From Sabellastarte sp. h YS-2021 (lineage: Eukaryota; Annelida; Polychaeta; Sabellida; Sabellidae): DNA of 64,000 nucleotides. The number at the start of each line of letters is the position of its first letter. The first letter of the stretch is position 1. The DNA is taken from NCBI GenBank assembly GCA_964017235.1, contig OZ024935.1:88627052-88691051 (forward strand), written 5' to 3'. The position numbers and the translations under genes are program-made. Positions 32,332-43,249 of this stretch are shown piece by piece. A model generated the notes under the pieces. The model was given only the letters and a program-made list of their open reading frames with translations, had not been told where the DNA came from and ran no database searches.

Positions 32332-33629
32332 ATGCCACCTTTGAATGGAAGACAGGTTCAGCAACAATTTAGGACTTTTTTGGTTTTTATTCAGTTACAT
32401 ATAATGATGTATTTGCTATTTCTACATCGACTACAGCAACCAGCAGCAGCAATTCCACCACCAGCCAGACAGAGACCTAGAAGAAGGCACAACATGTGGG
32501 TCAGGCCATGGCTACTACAAAGAGAGGAGAAGGGGGCCTACCACAACATTATGGCTGAACTGTATGCCACAGACATTCCAGGATTCACCAATTTCATGAG
32601 GATGACCCCAGAATTCTTTGAAATGATAAAGACCAGACTGGAACCACGTCTAGCCAGGCAGGCCACCAACTACAGATATCCAATCAGTGTTGGGGAAAAG
32701 TTAGCCCTCACCATCAGATATCTGGCCACTGGAGAGTCATACACATCATTATCCTGTCAGTTCAGGGTTGGCAGATCCACCATTTCCAAATTTCTACCAG
32801 AGGTCTGCAGGGCCATCCAGGATGAGTTCACCAGAGAGTACCTCAGATGTCCTACTACTCCAGATGAGTGAAAAGAACTGGAAACAGAATTCAGGATCAA
32901 GTGGAACATTAGACATGCCCTGGGAGCCCTTGATGGCAAGCATGTGGCCCTGAAGAAACCCAAGAACTCTGGAGCCCTGTACCACAACTATAAGGGATTC
33001 TTTTCAATAGTAATGTTGGCCTTGGTTGATGGACAGTACAAGTTCAGATTGGTGGATGAACAGCTGCATCTTGCTCAGATGCCCAGATATTTAATACCTG
33101 TCACCTGAAGAGGAAGATTGATGATGGCAGCATAGGCTTCCCTGACCCAGCACCTATAACCCAGGGTGGTCGAGATGTCCCCTACTTCATCCTGGCAGAT
33201 GATGCGTTTGCTCTGAAGACCTGGCTGATGAAACCCTATGGCAGAAAGATGTTAACCAGAGAGGAAAGGATTGCCAACTACAGAATATCAGGGGGCAGGA
33301 GAGTTGTTGAGAATGCTTTTGGCATTCTGGTTTCAAGATTTAGAGTCATGATGACGACTATTGAACTATCCCCAGAAACAGTCAGGGATGTGGTCTTGAC
33401 CTGTGTGGTTCTGCACAACATACTGAGAAGCCAGTATCAAGGTCATAATGGTGGTCAACAGCCTGGTGGTGATGATGATGATGTGCCTGGTGATGGTCGG
33501 ATGATTGGTGGTGCTGTTGATTGTGGTCATGACAGAAACCCTGCCAGAGAAACCAAAAGACTGAGGGATTACCTCAAGGACTACTTCAAAAATCAGGGAG
33601 CAGTGGCCTGGCAAGATGGCAGAATATAA
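32332..33629 (+). pseudogene. Harbinger transposase (DDE_Tnp_4), disrupted
   Basis: The N-terminal part (32332-32871, 179 residues) has RPWLLQREEKGAYHNIMAEL, IPGFTNFMRMTPEFF and the helix-turn-helix region SYTSLSCQFRVGRSTISKF. A TGA at 32869-32871 interrupts it where relatives probably have Trp; the same frame then continues with [15 protein letters not shown] (first Asp, codon 32932-32934) and [15 protein letters not shown]. An indel cluster near 33055-33080 shifts frame. The rest (to 33629) has PYFILADDAFALKTWLMKPY (second Asp) and RRVVENAFGILVSRF (Glu). The DDE triad is therefore recognisable, with two disruptions seen. The normal role is cutting and pasting the element. Confidence 0.88.
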
Positions 33630-33724
33630 CTGCTACTGCAGTAACCAGTCCTTTTCAGGACTATCAAATATTCCAAAAACAATTAATCAGCTGTGCTTGT
33701 TCCAAATAATACAACCATTTCCAA

Positions 33725-34245
33725 ACATAAGTCACCCAACCAACAAACAGACAAACCCAATGCCCAACATAAGTCCCACAAAAAACAGACAAATCCAATG
33801 CCCAACATAAGTCACCCAACCAACAGACAAACCCAGTGTCCAACATAAGTCCCCAAAAACAGACAAACGCAATGCCAAACATAAGTTCCCCAACAAAGAA
33901 ACAGACAAACCCAATGCCCAACATAACTTGCTAAATGGAATAAATATTGCAGACATTTTGAAAGCTACACCCTAATTTCACTTACATGTTTCTTGGCTTC
34001 TGGAAAAATAACTGAAAGTAAAAGTTTTTCCTTTATTGCGAATCTCAAAATAAATTTTTTTCTTCCACCTCAAAAAAATTTAGAAAATATAACCACCCAA
34101 GTGGTTCTCTTTAGAGTATGGTTTATCTGTCTGTTTTGCTTGTGGGGACTTATGTTTGCAAATTGGTTTGTCAGTCCGTTGGTTGGGGGTTATGTTTGGT
34201 ATTGGGTTTGTCTGTTTGTTGGTTGGTGGCTATGTGATAGCATGA
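33725..34245. repeat. Pair of inverted minisatellites inside the Harbinger element
   Basis: At 33740-33930 about five units of roughly 40 bases read CAGACAAACCCAATGCCCAACATAAGTC-like sequence. At 34120-34240 about three units read the complement (GACTTATGTTTG...GGGTTTGTCTGTTTG). The arrays face each other across about 190 bases, between the two convergent pseudogenes, and could form a hairpin. Confidence 0.8.
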
Positions 34246-34712
34246 TATCTTTAACTCTAGGGATGGTGTCAGTGTTGGACTTTTTTATTACAGATTTAAA
34301 CCAATCCCATGGATTTTAAGCTACAAATGGGCAGATTATTGGCCATATTTGGAGTTCATTTATCTAATTTTTTTCTATGTGGCTTTCTGTTGTTATGTGT
34401 ATTACCATGGGTTATTTGTTTCATGTTTTGGTGGTGTGGGTGTTGGGCTTTTTTGTGTTGTGATAAGTATTTGTACTAAACTGTTATGTTTTGGGAGGGG
34501 AATTTGAACAACTTGCAGCTATTAATTGTTTTTGGAATATTTAGGCGGCCCTGAAAAGGGCCTATGGGGGGTACGAGACCCTCCCAGACTGGCTGGCTAC
34601 TGAGGAGGCTGCTGCTGTAGAGGTGGTGCTGTGGTGGTGATGGTGTAGAGCTGCTGCTGTGGCTGCTCAATGATCTGTGTTGTTAGATCTGGTAGCTGGC
34701 TTAGTATTCCAC

Positions 34713-35818
34713 TTAAGTTGTGTCAGCTGTACCCTTGTCCTGTACTGTGACCACTGATGGAGGGTTTCCAAAGCCAATGGGGCTGGGTGTGCAGTAGACG
34801 TAACTGCTGGAACTGCTGCCTGCTGTTGCCTGGGTGGAACTAGACGCCTTGAGTGGTTGAGTGGTTGTTGGCAGTATCCCGACACTCTGTGACTCTTTGG
34901 TAATAGTGGCTGATCTCTTGGGTAGTACTTGACATCTATGAGAGTTCTTTATTGCTTCAATGTCTCTAAAAATCCTGTCCTTGAGGTCCTCAAACTCCTC
35001 TTGGGTCATCTTTTCGGCCTCTGATGCCAAGTAGTCAAAGAAGGGCTGCCTGTCTGACTTCTGCTGCAGGAAACCTGAGATCAGTGTCCTCATCTGGTCA
35101 AAGTGCTCGAGTATCTTGGAATCTGTAGAAACTGGTGTAGATGTAAGGATTGGTTGACTCCCACTCTCTCTCAGGACACTGGACTTAAGATGTTATGTAT
35201 CAGTAGTAGATCCACGAGATTCTTCATGCCTGCTGGTGTTGGGACTGGCCTCGAACCCAGAGCTTCTGTTGGCCCCCTTGCGTCTGATGTGGGTCTTAAG
35301 GAAACCCATCTGCTGGTAGATGCATCTGTCTCTTGGTCATCTCCTTTGGGGCTTGGCCAGACTGTTGCTTGAAGAGCTTACCATAATGAGTTCTCTGGGA
35401 CTCAAACCACCTTCTGACATCAGTTCAGTTCTTCAACGATTTCTGCCCAGAGAGCCTCCTTCCTCTGTCTGTTGTGGAAACGTCCATGCTCCTTGTTGTA
35501 CAGCTCTGGGTGCTCCTTCACAAACTCTACAATGGCATTTTCTTGGCTGTCAGTGAATGTAGCACAAACCCTGGCTCTCTTGGCTGCTGAGTGGCACTCT
35601 GATTCTTCCTCACACCTCTCATCTTCGCAAGCTTCCTCAGTAACTTCTAAACCTTCCTCTGTATCCTCTATCCTCTCTTCTGTCCCCTCCTCTGTCCTTT
35701 TCTCTGTCCTCTCCTCCAACTCTCCACTTTCCTTCTCCCTCTCCCCTTGCCTCTCCTCCATCTTCTTCTTTCCTCTCTTTCCTCCTTTCTCTTTCCTCAT
35801 AACCCTAGTGAATATCAC
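34713..35818 (-). pseudogene. Harbinger accessory protein, MADF (Myb/SANT-like) type, disrupted
   Basis: On the minus strand the first frame (35420-35818) has a long E/R/K-rich start and then a MADF-like segment: FTDSQENAIVEFVKEHPELY and RQRKEALWAEIVEELN. It stops at 35420; related sequence continues in other frames (WFESQRTHYGKLFKQQSG near 35370). A last frame (34713-35093) gives MRTLISGFLQQKSDRQPFFD and a helical EAEKMTQEEFEDLKDRIF region, then a Ser/Thr-rich tail. At least two frame changes plus stops are visible. In this superfamily the second protein binds the ends and helps bring the transposase to DNA. It converges on the transposase pseudogene. Confidence 0.8.
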
Positions 35819-36454
35819 AAAAAAGTAAAAAAACTGAAATGTGTCGCATAACTGTTAAATTTTCCCTGAGCTCAAGTAAAATGTAAAAAAACTGAAAACC
35901 CCTAGCAGAAAGTGACACACGTCTCTCAGTAGCCAACCAGTCTAAACACAGAAAGCGTGTGCACAGTCGCTTATATAGTTCCAGACCCCCCCATTGCCTC
36001 TTTTTTGGTTTCAAGCGCACGGAAAAGAGTCGGTACTTAATCGGTACTTAGTCCCAGGCCACTTGGGGCATCCTCAGACTGTTGCAGACTAAATTTGTGT
36101 GGTCCCAGGTGGCCTGAGGAGGCCGGCTTGGATCGGTTTGGATCGGCTTCTCTTAGTCGGGGCTTAGTCCCAGACCCAGATTTCAGGACACCTGAGACGG
36201 TCTGAGGCTTCCTGGGAACTAATGAAACTGATTCTTTTTCACACGCATGAAACTTCAAAGATCTGTCGGGGACTGACAACAGGCTTCCTGGGACTAAGCT
36301 AGGGACGCCTGGGACTAAGGGTCGCAGGAGGCCTGAGACAACATACCGATCCATACAGAATGCCTGGGACTAAGCAAATTTATGAAACCGACTACAAAAA
36401 ACCCTTAATCGGGAAGCTTAGTCGTTTGGTGGAGCGCCCACATTAGATATCCTG

Positions 36455-37276
36455 ATGTACACCATTTCAAAATTACAGGGCAAAATGTGAAAAAATTAGG
36501 AAAAGCGTTACTTGGGTGGGACAAGTATGGGCTTCATGCACAGGCTAAATATCTGCTTAAAGCCTTGATTTTTGGAAAAGAACATATTAATAAATTCCAA
36601 AATGAGATTTCAGCTCTATGAGTCACATAGTTCGACAGTTACAGGGCTTAAAAGTGGCAAAAAGTCCATAAATTGGGTCTCTGTGGGCATTTTAGAGTCT
36701 TTAAAGTGACCTTAGTATTTAAACTACAGACCTCAAACTTTTCATGGACAAAGATAACATAAAGAAATTATATGTAATACAGTTTGAGACTTTTCATACT
36801 TACCATTGCCAAATTACAGGGAAAATATATGAATAATCTCAAAAAGATAACTTGGGTGGGTGTCTATGGTCCTCATACACAGGTTAAATGGCACATGTAA
36901 AAAGAATATAATAATATATCCCCAGATGAGATTTCAGCTCTATCAGACACATAGTTTGACAGTCATATGGCTGGCTTAAAAGTGTCAAACAAAAAGTCCA
37001 GATATTGAGTATCTATGGGCCTTTAAGAAACCTCAATGTGACCTTAAAATTAAGGCTTCAGACTTCAAATTTTCCACACAGAGAGATTACATTTCGAATT
37101 TATATCTAATACAGTTTACAACTTCTTGGAGTTAATATTTCCAAGTTACGGGCAAATTATGTTAAAATGTCGAAAAAGGGTCACTTGGGTGGGTGTTTAT
37201 GGTTCTCCTACACAGATTAAATGTCTATTAAGGCCTAGATTTTTGTGCACATGTAAGAAGTACATATTGATATATT
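36455..37276. repeat. Diverged tandem repeat, unit about 330 bases, left part
   Basis: Three loose units (starts near 36475, 36826 and 37149), each with TTACAGGGAAAA-like sequence, ACTTGGGTGGG, GAGATTTCAGCTCTAT and AAAAGTGGCAAAAAGTCC. The array stops abruptly near 37277; a fourth, matching segment reappears at about 40090-40620. Confidence 0.75.
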
Positions 37277-37874
37277 GTCGGGTGGAGAGTTTGACAATTA
37301 ATGTATTAAAATGCAATATTTTCTTCTGGGTTATCTTTTATTTTCAAAGTACAAACAACAAAAGTATAACAAAGTTTTTGCAACATGCTGAAGCTAGATG
37401 TTAAAATACTCTTTCAACAGCATTTTGGCACAAAGCTGCTCCTTCTGTAACTACTACATGGTGTTTCTTCTCTGATCTGTCATCTCTACTAGTTGTTACT
37501 GCTACTGCCAGGACTTCTACATACTTGTTACTGGGTGTTTATGGTTCTCCTACACAGATTAAATGTCTATTAAGGCCTAGATTTTTGTGCACATGTAAGA
37601 AGTACATATTGATATATTGTCGGGTGGAGAGTTTGACAATTAATGTATTAAAATGCAATATTTTCTTCTGGGTTATCTTTTATTTTCAAAGTACAAACAA
37701 CAAAAGTATAACAAAGTTTTTGCAACATGCTGAAGCTAGATGTTAAAATACTCTTTCAACAGCATTTTGGCACAAGGCTGCTCCTTCTGTAACTACTACA
37801 TGGTGTTTCTTCTCTGATCTGTCATCTCTACTAGTTGTTACTACTACTGCCAGGACTTCTACATACTTGTTACT
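37191..37874. repeat. Recent 342-base tandem duplication
   Basis: The block 37191-37532 is repeated at 37533-37874 with only a few differences (CAAAGCTGCT against CAAGGCTGCT; TTACTGCTACTGCC against TTACTACTACTGCC). It covers the end of the 330-base array and the start of the insert, so it arose after the insert. Identical small frames in the two copies reflect the duplication, not genes. Confidence 0.92.
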
Positions 37875-40090
37875 GCTTGATACTTGTTACTGCTGTTCAT
37901 TCTGAATTTTGATTGCATGTGATGCTACTTTTATATTCAATGCCAAATATGACTCACAGTCATTACAATCTCTGGAATGTGAGAGGAAGTGGTAGTCACC
38001 TATGTCCTGGACAAATTTAGAGATTTTACTTTTGCTTCCCTACTTCATTTCCTAATAAGCTGTGTCATGTGACCTAAGATCTATGGAACCTATTTCCTGT
38101 GAACCATGGTCTGCATTGTATTAAAATAAACACTGCTTATTTTAATGATCATGTCACTTCACTGGAATACTGTACTAATATTCACACTGAAAACTTGAGA
38201 TTTGTTTGAAGGACAGCAATGCACAAAAAATAACACACACACTGATCAGACCATGCCGACTTGTAACAACACTAGTTCTTACATATAAACACATATTGAT
38301 ATTTAATTGCTTTTTGCTGTTTTTCTTGATTTATATAATCCACATGTTCTTTTGAGCCTTTTTAATTATCCACATAACTTAAACAATATGATTAATTGTA
38401 CAAGTAACAATAAGTTCAAAATTCAATTAATTAAGCTCTTTCCCTCCCCAATAATTCTCCCCTCTTAACAAAAGTTATGTCCCATAACTTTCATTTGTAT
38501 GAAACAAAATACTTCACTACAACACATTATTTTGATTTCAGAAGCGTTATTTAAAAACATATTTTCACAGGGCCTAAGAAAGGCTACGATTAAGAACTTT
38601 GTTCAATGCATTGTTTTGTATAGCTTAGAGTTTCTGACATCTGATGAAACTGGGAGAGATTTGAAGGACGCACAAAACATTCATGGTCCACAAAAACAAA
38701 AATACTTTTAACAACACCCACAAATATTTACTGCTGTCACTGGGAAAACACAAACCTGTTTCACACAATAACACACTTTAACATCTGAAATTAAGTCACA
38801 ACTTAAAATAAACCTTCATAAGTAATCTTCTGCTTATGACACTTACAAAGACAATTGTTACTTGGTTCATTACATTGTGTCTTTTAACTGAAGTTACACA
38901 TTTCCATTTAATTGAATAAATAATCCCCTCTTGATAAAGTTACAGTATTAAAACTTATGTCTTCAAACAGCTCAATGTGAACAAGTTATTAAAACTAAAG
39001 GCATCTCTACATGCACAATATTTACATAGATGCATTCTAGTACTTCTTATTGGAAATGGCTTGGATTACTAGATCAACTTGGTTTATGCCCCTACATTAC
39101 ATTGGTTTCTCTGTGTCACTCACCCTGTATTTGTACTATGCCTCATTACCATCATTAGAATAAAAATAACTTCAGGTTCATGTTACAATAATTGATCCTC
39201 ACTCTACCATTTCACACTTCCGAAATAGACAACTCCCATCAAAGTTTTACATATCTGGACATAAGCATATGGTGTCACCAGTTGGATAAGTTATGTTTGC
39301 TTTCTGACCCCTAACCTAAGTAAGCATGTATTGGATTCTGTGTACTCCTGAACTCTGTGATTCTCACGAAACTAGCATGGCCTGTGTGGTATTGTGGCTT
39401 CACACCAATCCAGAAAAAGAGAGCATCCCCTATAAATGTCTACTGTGAGACCGAAAGTACTGGTTTTGACAAAATAGTGGCTTAAAACAGAATACATAAA
39501 GAACTTTTAGGATTGTTACTCCCACATTAATACTTTAAGTTAAGCAGTAAAAAGTTAACATCGCACATAAAAACTCACAAATTATCTGGAAATATATAAT
39601 GTGTAATAATACTATTTCTGATTCAACAAAAAAAATAATAACAGTTGTGCTGCATATGTATTACATGACATTATAGTCAGTAAAATGAAATCATGGCAAA
39701 TTGATATTACCACAAACAGTTAAAGATGTCCATGTACACTAGAAAGTTTTCACTCGGGTGTCTTTCTGTTTAAAAAGTTCATGTGTGTCTTTCACTTCAG
39801 TTTTCTGCTTCAGCTTCATTCTTGTAGGTCTTGTAGATCTTCATAGCAGGTACTTGCTTGATGGGCTTGAACACAGGTGTTAAGCAGGCTAGATTTGAAC
39901 AGCAATAGATTTGCCTGTGGAATTGAATCCAGCACCTTCTGTTGTAAATCTGATTTTGAACATCACAGCATACCTTTTCTGGTGGAATTGAACCCAACAC
40001 CTTCACATACAGCATAATACATCTCAGCTAAACTGGATGGATTTACTTCAGGATTTCTTTCCAGTATTTCATCGGCCTTTCTTCAGTGTG
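37277..40090. other. Unclassified insert splitting the 330-base array
   Basis: About 2.8 kb of AT-rich DNA (2.5 kb without the duplication) that separates two parts of one repeat array. No coding similarity was recognised. It could be an inserted non-autonomous element; I could not find convincing terminal repeats or a target duplication. Confidence 0.4.
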
Positions 40091-40620
40091 TCATTGAGAG
40101 ACACAGTCTGAAAGCTGCAGGGCTTGAAAGTGGCAAAAAGTGCATAAATTGGGTCCCTGTGGGCAATTTTCAGACCTTAAGATGACCTTATAGTTAAAGC
40201 TACAACCCTTAAATTTTCCACAGACAAATGTTACTAATAAAAGTTACACCTAGTACAGTTGCACACTCATCAGAATTACCACTTCCAAATTACAGGGAAA
40301 ACATTTTTAAAATGTAAAAATCCCTAAGTGAGTTTTTATGGGCCTCAAACACAATTTTATCCTCAAGATATAGAGTCTTGATTTTTGGCACATATAATAA
40401 GAATATATTTGTGTGTTCTCAGGTACAATTTTATCCAGATGAGCCTCATGGTTTGTGACCTAGAGGATTTTAAGTGGCCATTACAGACTTAGGTGGCCAC
40501 AAGTTCTTTATTATTAAGACTTTAAGGTCACTTTAAAACAGGAATCTTCCTTTGGTCACCTTTAACATATGTACCAAGTTTGAATAAAATACTGATCCAT
40601 TTTTGAGTTGTCACGTACAC
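40090..40620. repeat. Diverged tandem repeat, unit about 330 bases, right part
   Basis: It resumes with CAGGGCTTGAAAGTGGCAAA and AAATTACAGGGAAAACA, as in the units at 36455-37276. It ends with the phrase GTCACTTTAAAACAGGAATC and a trailing region near a GGCGGCGCAG word. Confidence 0.7.
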
Positions 40621-42775
40621 AAGGAAATTTTTATGGCGGCGCAGTGGACCTGACTCTAGCATATCCCTGACTTTCATCTGTGGATTTTGTTTTTAAAATA
40701 TTTGAAAAGGATGAATACCTCTTGAGATCCACCATCATGCACGAATGTGGTTAAAAATGTTTTAGAGATAGTCATTTTTACATCCCCTGCATTCTTCCGA
40801 GGCTTATTTTTGGAAGTTAGAATTCCGAGATTTACTATCTTTTCATGGGAGAAAGTACAAAACTCCTATGACTTCAGTTGGAAAACCTAAACACTACTCA
40901 ACTTATTAAAAATTTTCCTTTTATAATATTTTTCCATTTAATTTAACCCATAACTTCCCGGATTTAGCAGCTTTTTTTCGTTGAATGCCAGTCTTATCAG
41001 CACAGTTTCCATGTTTTTTCCCCAGTTTTTAAATGGGATATGTATTCCAATAATAGAAATTCGTCCAAAAATTGCTTTTTTTTCTTTAATGGCGTAGAAT
41101 GGAAAAGACAGTGAAAGATCCTTTAATTAGAATAGTTGAAAATGTAGTTGAAAACGGCAATTACATTGAGCACTTGAAACTGTCACAATTTTTGTAATAA
41201 AGTTAAGTAAACAGTATTCTCTCGAATTGCGCCTGCGTCAGTGCAGAAGAAAAATATTTCAGTCATTTAATACTAATGGTAAGAGTACGTGACTATCCGG
41301 ATAATGTGGTACTTAACATTTATACTTTCTCCCTTCCATCAAATCTTCTGATGCTCACGACTTATTTTCTCGTGATCTCATGAGCACTAAATGATCTGGT
41401 GAATTAAGTTGGGCTCGGGACAAAAGATCTTCATGTGATACCGACAATTTAACTCACAATTTAATACATGTTAAAATGAAAATCAGTATCGTCTTACGGG
41501 TCCCGTAAGATATAGACGCAAAGAAAATTAAAAGCTAATGAAATCTCTGCACTTCAACAGAAAAAGAACAAAAACAAGAAACAAATTATCTGCTCTGTAT
41601 TGTAACATATGGAACACAACGACAATAATAACAATAATCATCTACAGCATCACCAGTGTCATATGACCAAAGTATTTTCTTTTCTGGAAACAAAACATTC
41701 TGCAATTGACTGATCCCTATATGCATTGTTACTATCTATATAAGTCTATATCCATGGTTTAACTTTGTGTCAGCCAAAGTACATTCATAATTTCCAAAGC
41801 TTTATTTAAATTAAGCTTATTTTTCCAAAACGGGGAACTAGTGACTGACAAGGTGTGGCAAAATTGACTGTGTAATGAAATTAAAAGACCACATAAGTAA
41901 TTGGGTTAAAACAAGTATAATATTCAAACCAAAGTAAATATCTTTTATCACATTTCACACTAGTAACAGCCATAATGATAAGAAAGTAACTGAGTAGACG
42001 GGCCTCATAGGTCACTAAGTTTACATACTGGAGAACTACTTGGCCATTAATGCTGCACGACAGTAATAATAATAATGTTGCATTTCTTTAACTTCATTGT
42101 TTTATCTTCTCTTTTTGATGTCCTTTCCGCTGATCTTCACTGAAGGTCAAAATTCAATACTCTCATATCTAGTGGAGGGTTCAAATAGTTCAAGAAGTCA
42201 TATCATCATTTGGTATCTGTTAAGAAGTACTCAATTGAAGAGTTCAAGCATGCAGTTTGTGAGGTCATAACATCATTAATATTTAACTTACAGGGCTTCA
42301 GGGTCTTCCTTTGGTTAACATCAATATCAGTGACAAGTTAAACTTTCAAAAATAGAGGAAAATTGAATGAGCCTTTGGTTAACTTTAATACCAGTGACAA
42401 GTTAAATGGCAGAAACTGAAACTTAAATCAGCCAGAGGGTTTTAGCCACATTTCATAACTTTAAAGAGGTCATAGCGCCAATAATATTTAAAATTTAAGG
42501 TCACAAGAAAGTCAGGCAGTGGCAGTGATAGTCGAAACTGTCTGAAAAGAAAGATAGCCCCCTGACAGGCCACTTGATTATTTTCTGATTTCCGTAAAGA
42601 TTACAAGAACTTGGTAAATCATTAATGAAGCTGCCCTTCAACAAGGATATGAATACCTAATTTACTTTTCAGGCACAATATCTTTCCCATAATGAGGAAC
42701 TCAGTGCACTAACGTAATCAAACTAATGGCCCTTGGGGATAATCAAGGGACAATCTAGGTTAGTAGTCCTTCATT
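40621..42775. other. AT-rich intergenic DNA
   Basis: No gene or clear repeat was recognised in about 2.1 kb. A GCCCCCTGACAGGCC hairpin-like word near 42551-42565, followed by ACTTGATTATTTTCTGATTT, resembles the small hairpin motifs near 25.7-25.8 kb. Confidence 0.45.
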
Positions 42776-43249
42776 GTGGGTGTGAACAGGTAAGATAAGA
42801 TATTTAAAATTTTAGTGCAAAACACTCATGTGTCATACTGCACTATAAAAACATTAGCTACTACAAATACATTAACTAACATTCACAAACATATATATAT
42901 ACAAATAATTAAAAACTGGCAAAAATACCAAACAAAAACAAAATTATACGAAATGACTAGAATAAACAATGTAAAAGACCACAATCAACAATACATAAAC
43001 AACAAACAAAATAAAGTGTAAAAATACAAAGTATAGATCAATATCACAGAACAACATTAACCCAGACTAGATTTTACAGAATAAATTAACTTGAAGGACA
43101 AAACACAAAATAATTTAATTAAAACTTTTTAAACAGGCCACATTCTTTTAAATAATTTATAACATTATAAACATTTTCATTAAATAACTTTTCCATTGTA
43201 TTTATATCTTTATAATATTTTATTCTAGTGCCACGTAGGTCAATACAGT

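Larger units (their letters stand above)
31892..36442. mobile_element. PIF/Harbinger DNA transposon with both genes, now defective
   Basis: The terminal inverted repeats share CCACCAAA and GACTAAGC (about 20 of 27 bases match), and the element is flanked by TTA on both sides (31889-31891 and 36443-36445), the 3-base duplication expected of this superfamily. Inside are a plus-strand transposase pseudogene (32332-33629) and a convergent minus-strand MADF-type accessory pseudogene (34713-35818). GC-rich subterminal blocks full of GGGACTAAG-like words occur at 31905-32225 and 36020-36430. Both genes are broken, so movement would need proteins from another copy. Confidence 0.88.

Noticed and set aside
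37277-40090. LTR retroelement starting TGTCGGG near 37277
   Set aside because: No matching second terminal repeat, primer site or coding region was seen; left unclassified.
42815-43021. Plus-strand 68-codon frame
   Set aside because: It lies in the A/T-rich 3' UTR of the minus-strand LINE and has only low-complexity residues.
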